Part shown: positions 1 to 13,119 of the stretch, one piece after another
How the letters are laid out: each line of letters begins with the position of its first letter
Position numbering within the stretch: position 1 is the first letter of the stretch
NCBI RefSeq assembly: GCF_000004195.4
Contig: NC_030683.2
Span: 74,929,764 to 74,993,763 of the forward strand
DNA from: Xenopus tropicalis
Lineage: Eukaryota; Chordata; Amphibia; Anura; Pipidae
Reading direction: 5' to 3'
Length of the DNA: 64,000 nt
Notes under the pieces: model-generated
The model's database searches: none
What the model saw: the letters and a program-made list of their open reading frames with translations, nothing else
What the model was told of the DNA's origin: nothing
Translations under genes and position numbers: made by a program

Positions 1-399
1 CATGGGTTTATGTATTTTATAGCCCAAAACTGTCCATGACTTGCTGGCCAGTGTGCTCTGTGTCACCTGGGATTAGGCAAATGACTGTGCCACCAGAAAG
101 GGACATTTTTGGGACAGCTTCTTGATCTGGTTTTTGGCAAGCTAAAATTCCAACATAATGGCAGGCCCCACAAATAAGCTTGCTTGCAGTACTTGAGGCC
201 TACTGAGCATTAGATTCATGTCAGTTATGTGTGTAGGTCTAATATGTGAAGGGAGTCTTTGGGGTATATTTAGTATTTGGCCAGAACAAAAGATCCCCTA
301 AAAACGATAAGGATAAGATCAACTGTATTAAAAAAACATATCTTTTTTGAATTACACTTAGAAAGATCACACTGAGGATAACATTAAAATGTCAAAAAA
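1..399. other. Unassigned sequence at left edge
   Basis: AT-rich sequence with no exon, RNA gene or repeat that I can identify. Confidence 0.4.
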
Positions 400-742
400 G
401 AAAAAGATGTCCGCCAGGCATGGATTTGCAGCAAATTTTCACATTTTGCCCTCGGCGAGTTGTGTCACGAAACTTTCATGAAAATTTGGCGCGAAAAAAA
501 TTGTTGCATGTCAAAAAAGTAAAAAAAAAGTTGTGTCAAATTGGGTGCGGTCACAGCAAAACAGGCGTGGTCACGGCAAAATGGGCGTTGTCACGTCAAA
601 ACTGACACACGCATCAAAAAAGATACGCCCGTGACAAAAAAGTTGAAGCGACAAGCGCGATTCTCTGATTTTCCGATGCTTCTAACATTTTACTGTCGCT
701 TCGCACATTTTTCGGCGAAACGGGACAGATTCGGTCATCACT
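400..742. mobile_element. hAT-type MITE, TAGTGATGAGC family, decayed left end
   Basis: Contains the family's two diagnostic ends: CCAGGCATGGATTTGCAGC near 413 and ACGGGACAGATTCGGTCATC near 720. The middle carries short CpG-containing tandem units (GTCACGGCAAAATGGGCG type, about 545-600), as in the copy at 45027. The left terminus is degraded and I see no clean target duplication. Confidence 0.7.
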
Positions 743-832
743 GCTATACTGTAAAATGTGCTAACCTTAATTCACATACGCTCTATAAGTAGCACTTCTG
801 AGAATGTAATACTGTATATAGATTTTTTATTT

Positions 833-858
833 TATATATATATATATATATATATATG
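833..858. repeat. (TA)n microsatellite
   Basis: About 13 uninterrupted TA dinucleotides. Confidence 0.9.
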
Positions 859-3137
859 TATGAGACGGCCAATATAATACACAATAGTTAATATTTATAA
901 AGTTACATTGAAAAAACTAAATACAAAATTTTCAAGCATCAGCTCAATATGTAAAATTCCCCATGTTGTGTGCAGTAAGTGTGCAATTTGTATTGTCATT
1001 TGTGTAACAGGGCATAAATAACATAAAATGAGGTGTTACCTTAGAAATAGCTGCATGAAAAGGCATTCATCCTTGCAGCTTTTTACATAGCTTTTTACAC
1101 CACTGCCATAATTGCTGTCTACATTTGGCCCATTGCAGTGAATGGCTTCTACCAGATCTAAGTTGGTTTAAAATAAAGGCGTAAAATGTGGCTTTATGTG
1201 GTGTAAAACAATTAACATGTGTTTATAATGGAATTGCATATATTCTTATAAGGCTTTTCATGTGTGTCTAATTTATGCTATCGAGAGCTCTTTCTGTATC
1301 CACTAGCACCAAGCGTCCCCTTATGTTATTTCTGTTCTAATCAATTGTGTTTACATTTCCTTTTATATTATCCACACCCAGTCTTCCACTAATAAAACCC
1401 ACTTCCACAATGATGTTTTAGGATTGATTTACTACTGAGAAACTATAAGCCTGTATTAAAGAAGACCAACAATTCCATTCCATGCACTGATTGAAGACTG
1501 CACCTCTGGTATCTTAACTCTTATCTCTTAACATAACTTTTTGTGCCCCAAAATGTCACCAGCACTGTCCCCATATTGGAAACCCAAACTACCGTAGCCA
1601 TGTGTTTTATTGCACACATGTGATATGGTTTAAGAAATCTGATTGTGGAAGACTCACAGTACATACAGACATAAATAAGTATATCCCTTGTCCTAGACCA
1701 CCAAATACAGGGGGAACAATACATTTTGTTTCCCCATGATGAGCAACCTCCAGCAGCCAAATTGTGTTGATGATATTACAAATATATAAGAATACTTGCT
1801 TGTGTGAGTATACTTGTACTTAGAAGCCTAAACTGCTTTTTTAAATTTATAACTGGTCAGTATAATGTCACATTCAATTGAAATTAAAATGTTAACTTAA
1901 TAAATCAATGCAATGGAAATATGCCAATGTAAGCAAGATTAAAGCATGGGCCAGCATATTATAATGAACATATTGTAAAATATTTGGATTTATTTAACAT
2001 ACCAATCAAACATAAAACAGGCTTATTTATTCAAAGAAACCATGGAAACTAACTGGTGGATAAAACTATGCCCATATATTCATAGCAGGTGCTTCTCTGT
2101 GCCTCAGTAACTTCATTCACGATTAGAAACCATTCCACCAATATTAAAAAACTATGTCTCAAGTGGGCAGACACTGGAAATATTTAATTTTCACATTAAA
2201 GAATGTGTTTAACGTTACATCATATACATTATAAAAGCAAAGTAATCATGCAGAAAAATAAAGAGCGAAAAAATCTTTGAGATGTAAAGGTCTGATTTTC
2301 TCTAATGTTATGGTTATGAGCAAAACTGGGGCATCTTTACAAAGGCAGCTGTCTAAATTTCAGCAACATTGATTAGCTTGTCTGTCATGATTGAATGCGA
2401 ATTGACAGCAAGTTTGGGTGGTGCCTTCACTGGACACAGGAGGTTTTCAATGGCACTGGTTTGAATGCTACCAGTGATAGCTAGTGACAGGCATGTCGGA
2501 ATCCATGATCAAGTGTCTGCGCAGATTTTTCATTTCTTGTCATTATTATTGTTGAAACAAATTCCTGGTCTAGTGCAGACACATAATCATAAATGTCAAA
2601 GCTACGTCTTGTAAATTTCTATTCCACGTTATTTTGTAGCTCAGCATGGTTTCTATGTGAATTTACTTCTAAGCTTGTCCTAAAGGGATTTAAACATTTA
2701 CTGAATAAACTATATTGGAAATACAATCCCTTTATTTAAGATGTAAGATATAAAATAGCTATCATATATCCTACCCCACCTTCTGCATCTTTTGGGTATC
2801 AAACTAGGAACAGAAGAGCATCTGTTGCACAAAGCCTTAGAATAAGGCTTTCTAGAAAATAAATTTAACTTGGCCAAGCTGCATTGTGAACTTGTGTATA
2901 TGCAATGTAATCTTTGTATTGGGTTCCCTAAAATACACTCAAAAACAAAAAACGGAATTCAAATCTGTCACTATTTATTTTTTTCAACCTATAGTTTCCT
3001 GCTGGAGAGCTGGGAATATACTTTCAGTTATATAAAATATAACTCTTTATTGTAATGGGAGACAGCCTGACATATAATTTCAGTGGTTTCTGTGAAGATT
3101 TTCATTCATCCAGGTCATGATATTCAGAATCGAATAG
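859..3137. other. Unassigned intergenic sequence
   Basis: AT-rich, largely non-repetitive to my eye. Open frames are short and look like chance. No splice-bounded exon is convincing. Confidence 0.4.
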
Positions 3138-3977
3138 AAGTCTAAAGCAAATTGACTTTCTGAGTTTTATTGAAAAAGTTACATCACTCATCCAAGTGGC
3201 TTCTTTAGTTTAACTGAAGGGTAAGCAATTCCCTGGCACTTAAACCATTAAGATCACTATTGTTTTATTGAATGGATTCAGTAGAGTTCATGTACATCAG
3301 TTGGGCATGTCTCCCCCACCCAAAAGGCAGCATTTGTACTGCATACATCTCCTCCGTTTGCTAGCACCATCACTTTTTCCTAAAGCAAATTGCAGCTTTC
3401 ACCTGGTGGCCATTTTTTTCTCTGTCACATAATCAGATACATTTAAATCTGCAGACAGCATACACACACAAAGACCTTTATTCAGCATACATTTCATCAA
3501 TAATGCACACAGACAGAACTGTCTGATAAAAATTCTGCTTTGTTTGATCTGAGCTCAGGAGAGAAAGTTAGGAGAAAAAACTGAAGCAGACAGCTAGAGC
3601 TGAGTTTCTATGGGAACCAGCAATGCTATCTCTTTACTGGCTGCTAGACTGGGGGCGTGTTTAGTAATCTGAGCTTAGAACAACCGAGCATGGCCACAAG
3701 CCAGAAGTCAGAGCAAAGTTCTGAGGGAGGGGGCCGAGTGGGTTACAGGAGGAGAAGGAAATATAAGTGATTATGGGGATGCTGCAGCCTTACTATTAAC
3801 CTCTGGACAACCAGAGTGACAGGTACTGAAAGATTTCAAGGAGGCAGTTCACAGATTAAATTTTGTGTGTGCGGTTTACGTGTCCTATAAGGGATTAAAT
3901 GCCAGGGAATTTTATACCACTGGATGAGTGGTGTAAGGTTTCTGAGAAAACTCAGAAAGTCCAGTTCCTTTAGACTT
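3138..3977. mobile_element. Palindromic MITE split by a second repeat
   Basis: The outer arms (3138-3246 and 3893-3977) are inverted copies: the left contains AAGTCTAAAG then CTTTCTGAG and CACTCATCCA; the right contains the complement TGGATGAGTG, CTCAGAAAG and CTTTAGACTT. Between them lies the AGGACATGTAAA-type repeat listed separately. Confidence 0.7.
3247..3892 (+). repeat. AGGACATGTAAA-family repeat, copy 1 (ends decayed)
   Basis: Shares long blocks with the copy at 61699-62268 in the same orientation (TCAGTTGGGCATGTC, GGCAGCATTTGTACTGCATA, TGGGAACCAGCAATGCTATC, CTCTGGACAACCAGAGTG) and with the inverted copy at 34403-35040. The left end is degraded; the right end GTTTACGTGTCCT is recognisable. 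Confidence 0.8.
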
Positions 3978-6200
3978 AATTTTAATTGTTTTGAAAGAGC
4001 AGTATGTATCAGTTAAACAAGTGATACCTGATGGCCATGGTCAGATTCACTAAAGATTAGAGTGGTGTAGTGGAGAAATTAGGTTCCCTGAGCAGCAGGT
4101 ACCGGGAAATGCCCAGAGAGGGGGACCACCTAGAAAGGAAAGTAGCTTTTTAAATAACCAAGTTGTTCCCTAGTTACAATAAGGGAACTGTTAGAGAAGA
4201 CTGTGTTGAGAAAGAAATTTCTGAGTGGCAATATTTTTATATGATGGCTGAAAGGAAAAGATTGTACAACACAAGGCTTTGATATGTTTTGTGTTGATAC
4301 AAGCAAATAATGTAATTGATGCAGAACCAATTGCCTTTACTCACGTTTTTGACTGAAGCCTTTGGGTTATAGTTCAAATCACACTTTGCTCAAAATTTTT
4401 TAGGCCCCAACATAAGTCACTCATCTCTCAGTCCATGGTGTGAGGTTAAAATCAGCACGTATTGTATTGGTCACAGTTAATGTATATTACCCTATGCCAA
4501 AATTTCATAAACCAAGTGATAGAATCTTTGTGCATATATAGGATTTTTGTTTAGCTCTGGTGAAGAAAGCATTGCAGAACACTGTTGAACTTTTTTCTAT
4601 GTAGTAGGCTGACTATCCACGTTCCTCAATTATCCCTTGTAAGCAGCTAACGTATTTAGACATGACAGGTTTCTTTTAAGTAGAAGTCCGTAGGACCTAA
4701 CAAGTCTGTGTAAATGGTCAAACACAGCCTGTATTGTTTTTTCCTCTATTGCAGAGGCCCTTTATACAACAGAAGACTATGAAAAGAAAAGATTCCATCA
4801 ATCTTACAAGGTATTCTTGTTAGGCATGTGGAATACTCAGTCACAACAAGGAGTATAGTAATTATCACCTTAAAAGCTGAACTAATTGGTTTGCTTGATG
4901 AAACACACACTATTGTAAATTTGCTACAGATTTCAGAATTACAGAACAGATGTTTATTTTTGTGGGTCTTGCTTAGGGGTCAGTGCACCATTTTTCTTTT
5001 CCAATTCAGTCACCTGTTGAAGTTTCCACATCTACATAATAAACATTTTCTACACATCAGTTTAGTCATGACTCCTCCTTGAAAATAATATAAAGAGAAA
5101 AATACCTTGCTCCATTGTCCTTAACCTTTCAAACCAGTGTTGCCCTGACCTAACTTCTAGCATACGTAATATATCTGCAAGGGTTTGTGCATTCTAGGAA
5201 CTGTAGTCTGCCAACAATAAGTAGTTATAGATACATTTATAGTTATAGATAAATTCTTAAACCAACACTTCTCAATTAAAGCTTTCCTTAGTCCTCCAGG
5301 GCTAGCTACACAGTTGATGCCAGAGAATCCTGTTTATGTTTATATGGTCATCATTGGGCACATTAAATATATTGCTTCTTGCTCCAAGAACCAACACAGA
5401 ATTAGATTATTTCTTCTGATGTAATGATTACAGTGCAAAACTGGAAATGAAATACTTGACCTTAATATGTTAGATAAGTTTTGTAGTGCTGGTAAGTTTG
5501 AGCCACCCCAACCATTCTCTTGTATCAGTAGTAGCCTAAATTGGACCTCAATCACGCTATGATACCTAATAGCAATATTAATGATATAGTGCTGATATGG
5601 AAGATGCTCACTGGAGAATTCTCTAGCATGTGTATTTGAATTTGGGCAAGCTACTTTGTAGAACAGGGAGACAGGTTGGGAAAGTTTTTAGAAGATGTAT
5701 GCCCCATTTAAGCTATTGTACTGCATGCATTATAAGCTAAGGAAGCATGTACAAAGTTCTGCCTACCCCTGCATAATCAATTTTAGGCAACTCCTTAGAG
5801 TGATTAGATTGCATGCTTTAGGCTCCTTTAAGTCCACCAAGCAATAACACATAAGAATAGCAATACAATTGAAGTCTTACAGTCATGGGGCACATTTATC
5901 AACAGTCGGCAACTTTGATCTGATGCCAACCATCTTTTGTTTCAATTTAAGCTAACTAATAATTAGTAATCACTTCTTAGTTGCTATAGATTCCTGCCCT
6001 AGATAAAGTTTGCCCAGTTTTGTACATAGATTACAATCGATAATCATAAATAATGAAGACAAACTGAAGATTTACTTAGAATAGGTATGTCACTAACATA
6101 TTAAAGGTTTATTTGGCAGTGGAGTTTCCATTTAAGGGATTTGTTTTGGATCTTCTAGTAAGATCACTAATAGTGAATATAGTATGAGTTTCCCAAAAAT
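3978..6200. other. Unassigned intergenic sequence
   Basis: No supported gene. Short open frames lack splice sites or family resemblance. I see no clear repeat boundaries. Confidence 0.35.
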
Positions 6201-6325
6201 CAAAACAATAGTTAATACAAGTAAAAATTCATTTATTAGGGCATGAACAGAATAGCCTAACATGTTTTGTGTTGGGACACTTACTTAGGGGCACACCCCT
6301 GTACATTTTTTATAGGGGTTGTGAC

Positions 6326-6533
6326 AAGGGATGGGCGAAATGATTCATGTGGCAAAAAAATTTGCTTTGTAACAAAAAAATTTGCCACGCGCCACTTCCT
6401 TTGACGCGGGCGTTGCTTTCTATGACGCGCGCGACAGTATTTTTTACGAATGCAACATTTCTTTGACGCACATTAAAAGCCAACGTCCGTGTCAAAGGAA
6501 GCGTCGTGTGGCAAATTTTTTCGCTCTTCCCTA
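6326..6533. mobile_element. hAT-type MITE with 8-bp target duplication
   Basis: Ends AAGGGATGGGCGAA and TTCGCTCTTCCCTA, flanked by GTTGTGAC (6318-6325) and GTTGTAAC (6534-6541), 7 of 8 matching. The interior has CpG-bearing repeats such as TGACGCGCGCGAC. It sits just before the CR1 element. Confidence 0.75.
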
Positions 6534-6568
6534 GTTGTAACAAATAGAAGCAAAGCATTCAACCAATA

Positions 6569-8907
6569 ATGAAAATTGTGCAAACAACTATACAGCAAGG
6601 GGAGGGCAGAAAAGTCCACCTACTCAAGTCTATAGTACACCAACTTTTTATAAATGACAACTTTTTATTTCAGGCAGTTCAAGAACCTACTAGGAATGAT
6701 TCTATTTTGGACCTGGTGATATCTAATAATACTGAACTCATCTCTAACATTTTTGTAGGTGAGCATTTAGGGAACAGCGATTATAACATGGTCTCCTTTG
6801 AGATAATGTTGCAGAGACAGCTCTATAGGGGATTAACTAAAACGCTCGATTTTAGACGTGCAGACTTTGCCAGTATAAGGGCATCTCTGCAATGTGTCAA
6901 CTGGGAAAGGCTTTTCACAGGATTAAACACAGAAGGAAAATGAAATATCTTTAAAACACAGTACACAGGTCAGTATATTCCCCTTGTAAGCAAGGAGAGG
7001 CATCGCAAAGCAAAACCTTTATAGTTGAATAAAAGTGTTAGTGTCGAGGTTGGTAAGAAAAAATGTGCTTTTAATGCATTCAAGTTAGCTGGGACAGCAG
7101 AAACTTTCATCAGGAACAAGGAAACAAATAAAGCATGCAAATAAAGCTATCAGGCAAGCTATAATACAGATGGAAAGGGGGTTCGCATCTAGGAGTAAAA
7201 GGAATCCAAAATTATTTTTTAAATATGTAAATAGTTAAAAAATTAAGCAAGAGGGGTTTGGACCCTTATTATCAAAGGGGAGAGGGTGGGGTCAGTTGGT
7301 TGAAGAGGAGAGTTGTATATGTGTCTATACAACTGAGGAGCCAGCTAATGAAGGCTTCCCTTTTAATAGACCCAATTCTAGTAATATAACTACTGACGCA
7401 TGGGTCACTCAGGAGGAGATTCAAAAGAGACTTGAATATGTAAAGGTAAACAAAGGTCCAGGGCCGGATGGGATTCATCCAAGGGTATTAAACGAGCTTA
7501 GCAATGTGATTGTCAAACCACTTCACTTAATTTTTCAGGATTCATTGAGGTCTGGCATGGTGCCAAGAGACTGGCAAATTGCTAACGTGGTGCTGTTATA
7601 TATATGAAAACTATAGGTCTGTTAGTCTGACATCAGTAGTAGGAAAGCTTTTGGAAGTGTAATAAGGGATAGGATAATTGAATACATTGCAAATCACAAT
7701 ACTATAAGTTTGTGCCAGCATGGTTTTATGCGTAACAGATCTTGCCAGAATAATTTTGTTGCCTTTTATGAGGAGGTGAGCAGGAACCTCGATGCTGGAA
7801 TGGCAGTGGATGTCATCTACTTAGACTTTGCTAAAGCATTTGATACAGTACTGCACAGAAAGTTAATGATAAAATTGAGAAATATCATATTTGTAATTGG
7901 ATTGAAAACTGGCTGAAGGATAGATTACAAAGAGTGATGGTAAATGGAACATTTTCTAATTGGACCAGTGTGGTTAGTGGAGTACCGCAGGGGTCAGTCC
8001 TTGGTCCTTTGCTTTTTAACTTGTTTATTATTGACCTGGAGGTGGGCATAGAAATACAGTTTCTATTTTTGCTGATGACACTCAATTGTGCAAAAATTCC
8101 ATGCAGGATGCTGCCACTTTGCATAGCGATTTGACAAAATTGGAAAACTGGGCAGCAAATTGGAAAATGAAGTTCAAATAAAGTGCTGTCTTGCATAAAA
8201 AAGGGCATTGACTCAAAGGATGAAAACATAATTTTGCCTCTTTATAGGTCTCTGGTAAGGCCTCACCTTGAGTATGCGGTGCAGTTTTGGGCTCCAGTCC
8301 TTAAGAAGGATATTAATGAGCTGGAGAGAGTGCAGAGACGTGCAACTAAACTGGTAAAGGGGATGGAAGATTTAAGCTATGAGGTTAGACTGTCAAGGTT
8401 GGGGTTGTTTTCTCTGGAAAAAAGGTGCTTGTGAGGGGACATGATTACTCTGTACAAGTACATTAGAGGGGATTATAGACAGATAGGGGATGAGCTTTTT
8501 TCCCATAAAAAAAAATAGTGCACCAGAGACCACCCCTTTAGATTAGAAGAACAGAACTTTCATTTGAAGCAGTGTAGATGTTTTTTTTACAGTAAGGGCA
8601 GTGAGGTTGTGGAATGCCCTTCCTAGTGATGTGGTAATGGCAGATTCTGTTAATGCATTTAAGAGGGGCCTGGATGAGTTCTTGAACAAGCATAGTTTCC
8701 AAGGCTATTGTTATACTAATATCTACAGTTAGTATTGATGTTGGTATATATGGTTAATGTATGTGAGTATATAAATAGGTCAGTATAGGTTGTGGGTGCT
8801 GGGTTTACTTGGGAAGGTTGAACTTGATAGACTCTGTTCTTTTTCAGTGTACATGTACATGTGTACATGTACATGCCATGTTAAAATAATATCATAGTTC
8901 TATGTAG
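6569..8907 (+). mobile_element. CR1-clade LINE, 5'-truncated and inactivated
   Basis: Reading order on the + strand: end of the endonuclease domain (6.66-6.82 kb; NDSILDLVISN and GEHLGNSDYNMV), thumb/finger region (KGPGPDGIHPRVLNEL at 7.45 kb), reverse transcriptase blocks ([21 protein letters not shown] at 7.82 kb, [18 protein letters not shown] at 7.97 kb, FADDTQL near 8.07 kb in another frame) and the C-terminal part ([28 protein letters not shown]). Several frameshifts and stops separate these blocks. The 3' end has the CR1 tail (AACTTGATAGACTCTG, then ATCATAGTTCTATG). The endonuclease SDH motif reads SDY. Non-functional. Confidence 0.93.
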
Positions 8908-8938
8908 TTAAGCAGCTTTGTAGCAGTATATGAAATAT

Positions 8939-9560
8939 ACAGGTATGGAATCCATTATCTGGAAACCCGCTATGCAGAAAGTTCCAAATCACGGGATGGC
9001 TGTCACACTAGGCAGATTTAGTAAGACATGAACGCTCCGAGTGTATTTTCGCTGAATTTTTTGTGTCTTGCACGATTTTTCGACGCAACTTTTTCGCACG
9101 CTTGTGCAACTTTTTCATACGGTTGTGCAAAAAAATTGGAAAGGTTTTCCCACTGTTTACAATCATTCGGTACGAAAATTTTGTGACCTTCAGATCGCCA
9201 ATACGATATTATCATGACTAATACTATTTTTTCGTAAGCATTTTAGTGATATTTGCGATCTTCAGAAATTTTCGTATCCAATCCGAATTTGTCCCAATCG
9301 GGATTCAAACTCGCGTTTTCATGAATGTGCCCCATAGACTCCAATATAAGAATTTTTTTTCTAATTTTTAAAAATTATTTCCTTTATTTCTATAATAATA
9401 ACTAACTAATATATAATTAATGCTAATTGGAGGCAAAACAATCTTATTGGGTTTATTTAATGTTTAAATGATTTCTTAGTAGACTTAAGGGTTAAGGAAA
9501 GACCCCTTATCTGAAAACCCCCCAGGCCCCTGCAATCTGGGTAACAGGTCGCATACCTGT
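8939..9560. mobile_element. Xenopus ACAGGTATGG-family element with nested insertion
   Basis: Left end ACAGGTATGGAATCC at 8939, right end GGTCGCATACCTGT at 9560, with the family's GACTCCAATATAAG, TGGAGGCAAAACAATC and CTTAGTAGACTTAAGG blocks. Interrupted at about 9010-9333 by another MITE. Other copies: 26197, 29524/30470 and 55680. Confidence 0.8.
9010..9333. mobile_element. Palindromic MITE, GGGGCACATT family, nested
   Basis: Begins GGCAGATTTAGTAAGAC and ends CATGAATGTGCCCC; rich in TTTTCG/CGAAAA motifs like the elements at 41859 and 43939. It splits the ACAGGTATGG element between its GGATGGC and CCATAGACTCC blocks. The left end is degraded. Confidence 0.65.
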
Positions 9561-11308
9561 ATATATATTATGCTAAAAATGTTCTTCATCTTTCATTATT
9601 AAATAATAAAATAATATTGTTACCTTCATGCCATTAGTTGTTTTCAAAATAAAAAATACACTACTCGGACATACTCTTTGTTAACAATACTACTCAAAAT
9701 TTAAAATCAAGAAGGGAAAAATACATATATTTTATCATTGTATAAACCACATTATAGCCATAATGTATTCAGTAAGGCTAGCTGCTCAGTACCTTTATTT
9801 AGTTCCTGCCTTCCCCCCACCCTTTGCCACTCACTTTATCCAGTTTCCCCCTTCTTAGCCCAGAGTGGGAAAATCCTTGGAACAAAGCACTGCTGAATCA
9901 GTATGTCATTGGAGATTGTGTATGGCACCCTCTTTGTCCAGGTCCAGCTGGGAACAAGTTACAAAGAGTTCCCCTTCTTCACAGCCTTGGTCTTCTCCAT
10001 TCAGCATCACTCATGCAGAAGGAGACCACAGACTTGAGGCCTTTCTTTTCTTTCTTTCCTTTTTGTCAATGTTTAACAAAATTCCACTTTCAGCACCTTT
10101 TCTCCATCTTTGACACGTCTTCCTTTATTGCAGAACTCTAAAGAGAAAGATGTACTTTTCATTTTAACTGACTCTGTAAGGCATCCTTCGACTTCATATT
10201 TTCTTCATGGGCAGCAGGTTTGGCACCAGGGAGATGGAAAATAAATTACTAGGGACAATTATTGTCATCGATGTTGCTATGGGAATCATGTGTGGTCTGT
10301 GGCAAATGTAAAGATAAAAACAAAAAACACCCTAAATTGCTCACCTGCAGTGAGAACGAATGTAACATTTTTTTAGAAGTGCCTTGATCTGCTCACTTTC
10401 ACACTTTGTTGCATCAAAAGCTGTCAGATTGTAATGGGCTGCAACAAAGGCTAAGAGCTAAGAAAAATGACCTCTCTGTGGGAGGGATTAGAAAGCTCAC
10501 TCATCCTGTGGGGATGATTAGGGTCCAATTTAAGGGTCAAGCTATATGAAAAAGCCTCATGCTGGTTTTAACTGTGCTGAGACTACCTGCCTGCCAGGCT
10601 GGAGTGTGTCCTGTACAGTCCCTACTGGGAAAAGTTCACAGGTGAAGAGAAAAAAAAGCCTATTGCCAGTAAAAACAGGATTAATGGGAAACACAGAAAA
10701 GCATCAGTATTCAAAGAGATCAAATGACTTAGCTGATCACTTTGCCACAATGATCAACGAAAGCACTGTGTTTAGTTGGTGAATTCACACTATGAAGACT
10801 ACCACAAATACCTGACACAGATCTAACAGGCATAAAATTTGATATCTAATTTTATTGACTTATCAAGTTTTAATAAGACAAATATATATTTACATTTTCA
10901 GATAAAATATACAGCTGAATTCAATAGTTTTAGCTCCTCTGACCAAATTGCATACTTGGTTAATTTTGTCAAAAGTAGGAAACAACTACAGCAGGAATTA
11001 GTGTGTTAAAAAAACAACATATTTGCAAATATTAACGGACAGTTACATTTTATTTTACAAACTCTAAAACACAGGAACAGATAAAATTGGAATTGTGGTA
11101 TGTGCCCAGTGATAAACACTGTTTTTGCAAGGTCCCTGACCCTGATCACCTGTTTACAACTCAAAAACTTAATAAAATCCCTGACACCCCAAATATGACA
11201 ACCATGGGTTGCCGATCTGCAAATGAAGTTAATTTAAGATTACAAAGCAGGGGAAGGCTATAAAAAGATTGTAAAATGCATCCAGCTTGCAATTATCACC
11301 GTCAGTTA
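9561..11308. other. Unassigned intergenic sequence
   Basis: A 105-codon open frame at 9824-10141 is pyrimidine-rich, has no family resemblance and overlaps another frame; I do not call it a gene. Nothing else recognised. Confidence 0.35.
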
Positions 11309-11488
11309 GGGTTGCCACCTGGCCAATCGCCGGTTGCTACGTTATAGTCCCACCCATGCAATGGCACTATACCACCCATGTGATGTCACTGCCCTGACCA
11401 GTGACGTTACACCCCACACCCTGCCCTGACCAGTGATGTTACACCCCAAGCTCTGCCCAGAGTTACAGATGGGGAAAGGTGGCAACCC
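11309..11488. mobile_element. Short inverted-repeat element, GGGTTGCCACC ends
   Basis: Starts GGGTTGCCACCTGGCC and ends GGAAAGGTGGCAACCC. An internal duplication (CCCTGACCAGTGACGTTACACC / CCCTGACCAGTGATGTTACA type) is visible around 11390-11445. Related to the element at 24356. Confidence 0.6.
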
Positions 11489-12229
11489 TACTGTCAAGGC
11501 ACAATCTGGAAGACCAAGAACCGATTGTATGATGGCAAAAAAGGGAAACTTTCAAAGGACCTGCAAGAAGGTTTGACATAGGCATGGCACTGTAGTGTCC
11601 CACAGAGAAGCATTGCTTGCACAAACATATTAAGGAGAAAGCCTTACTGGCGACCTCATTACAAAAGTCAAAGTCTAAAGTATGCAAAACAGCATCTAGA
11701 CAAATGATAGGCCTTTTGACTGTGTATTGGTGAATAAATATTGAACTCCTTGACCACAATCACCAAAATTTGTTCAGAGAAGTAGCAAATGCTGAAAAAA
11801 ACACCTAGCTAACTGTTAACATGGGGATGATTCCAGTATTCTTTAGGGTTGTGTGGCAGCCAGAGGCATAGGGAACATTGTATGCGTATATGGAAGAATG
11901 GTTTGCTCTAAATACCAGCAAATTCTGGATGCTGAAATTACTAGGGTATCCAGGCTTTTGATATTCACTTTGTTAACCCCTTTCTTACTGAAAAAATTTG
12001 TAAACTCTAAGGAGGTTCTCTGTTTTAGCTCAGCTGCAAAAAATGAACAATTGTACCTTGATTAAAAAAACAATAACATCATGCTGGATCTCAATCAAAA
12101 AGAAATAAAATGATGTAAGAAATTTTGCACAAAGAAGCGTTTATTGAGAGTGCTTGTGTTGCTGTTTTTTATCCAGGCTTTTGCACATGCTGCAATTACC
12201 ATATTATTTGTTATTATAGTTTATAAATT
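11489..12229. other. Unassigned intergenic sequence
   Basis: No gene supported. The 98-codon minus-strand frame at 11463-11759 overlaps the preceding repeat and has no recognised features. Confidence 0.35.
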
Positions 12230-12472
12230 AAGAGGGAATATAGGGTTGTGGGAGATAGCTCTTAGTACTAGTTGATCCAGGGACTGGTCCGATTGCCATC
12301 TTGGAGTCAGGAAGGAATTTTTTCCCCTCTGCAGCAAATTAGAGAGGCTTGAGATGGGGTTTTTTGCCTTCCTCTGGATCAACTAGCAGTTAGGCAGGTT
12401 ATATATAGGCATTAAAGTTAAACTTGATGGACATGTCTTTTTTCAACCTAACTTACTATGTTACTATGTTAT
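12230..12472 (+). mobile_element. CR1 LINE 3' end fragment
   Basis: Non-coding CR1 tail: GTTGATCCAGGGACTGGTC, CAGGAAGGAATTTTTTCCCC, TTGCCTTCCTCTGGATCAAC, AACTTGATGGACATGTC, then terminal 8-bp units (TTACTATG)n. Severely 5'-truncated, as most CR1 copies are. Confidence 0.85.
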
Positions 12473-12746
12473 ATTTGTGAGGTAGTTGTTTCCTACTTTT
12501 CACTTACAAAATTAAATAAATACGGAATTTGCCAAGTTGTGCCCAAACTTTTACTTTTAGTTTAAATACTAATATTACACCACTGCCAAACTTCAGAAAT
12601 CTAGTGACTGTGGTCAGACATTCTATGCATTACCCAACTAAGTCAATAGATGACAATTTCAAAATGAATTCTGTTCATCAGCACCATTACATGTTCCCAA
12701 AACAAATAGCAGCTTTAACCTCTGACATCATCATCAGTTACATTTA

Positions 12747-13119
12747 AGGTGGCAATTTTCTAAAGATCGTTCCCACCCTCCACAGACATTCAAGGCTGAA
12801 TCGTCAGATATGGAGGTAGAAACAATAAAGATTTCTACCTCCTTCTGCTGATTTAGCCCTGAAGGCAGATTTTACTCAGGCGCCTTCAATGGCACCCGAT
12901 CAAAATCTTTTAACCTGCCGATCGGCGAGTCGACCGATAGCCACAGTCTTCTGTGATATGGGTCAACTCGCCAACTTGCCATACACGCAACGAATATCGT
13001 ACGAAACAAGGTTTCGTACGATATTATCGGTGCGTGTATGGCCAGCTTTACTTCTAGTTACTCCGAATTTTTTCCAATTAACCACCCAAAAATCGTGGTT
13101 TAATGAATTGGCCCCTTAG
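12747..13119. mobile_element. Palindromic MITE remnant plus half of another
   Basis: Around 12985-13045 there is an inverted pair: CATACACGCAACGAATATCG and CGATATTATCGGTGCGTGTATG flank a central CGAAACAAGGTTTCG. The following 70 bp to 13119 (ending GAATTGGCCCC) look like one arm of a different GGGGCCAATTC-ended MITE. Confidence 0.5.

Noticed and set aside
9824..10141. 105-codon open frame
   Set aside because: Biased by a pyrimidine-rich tract, overlaps a second frame of similar length, lacks splice or domain support.
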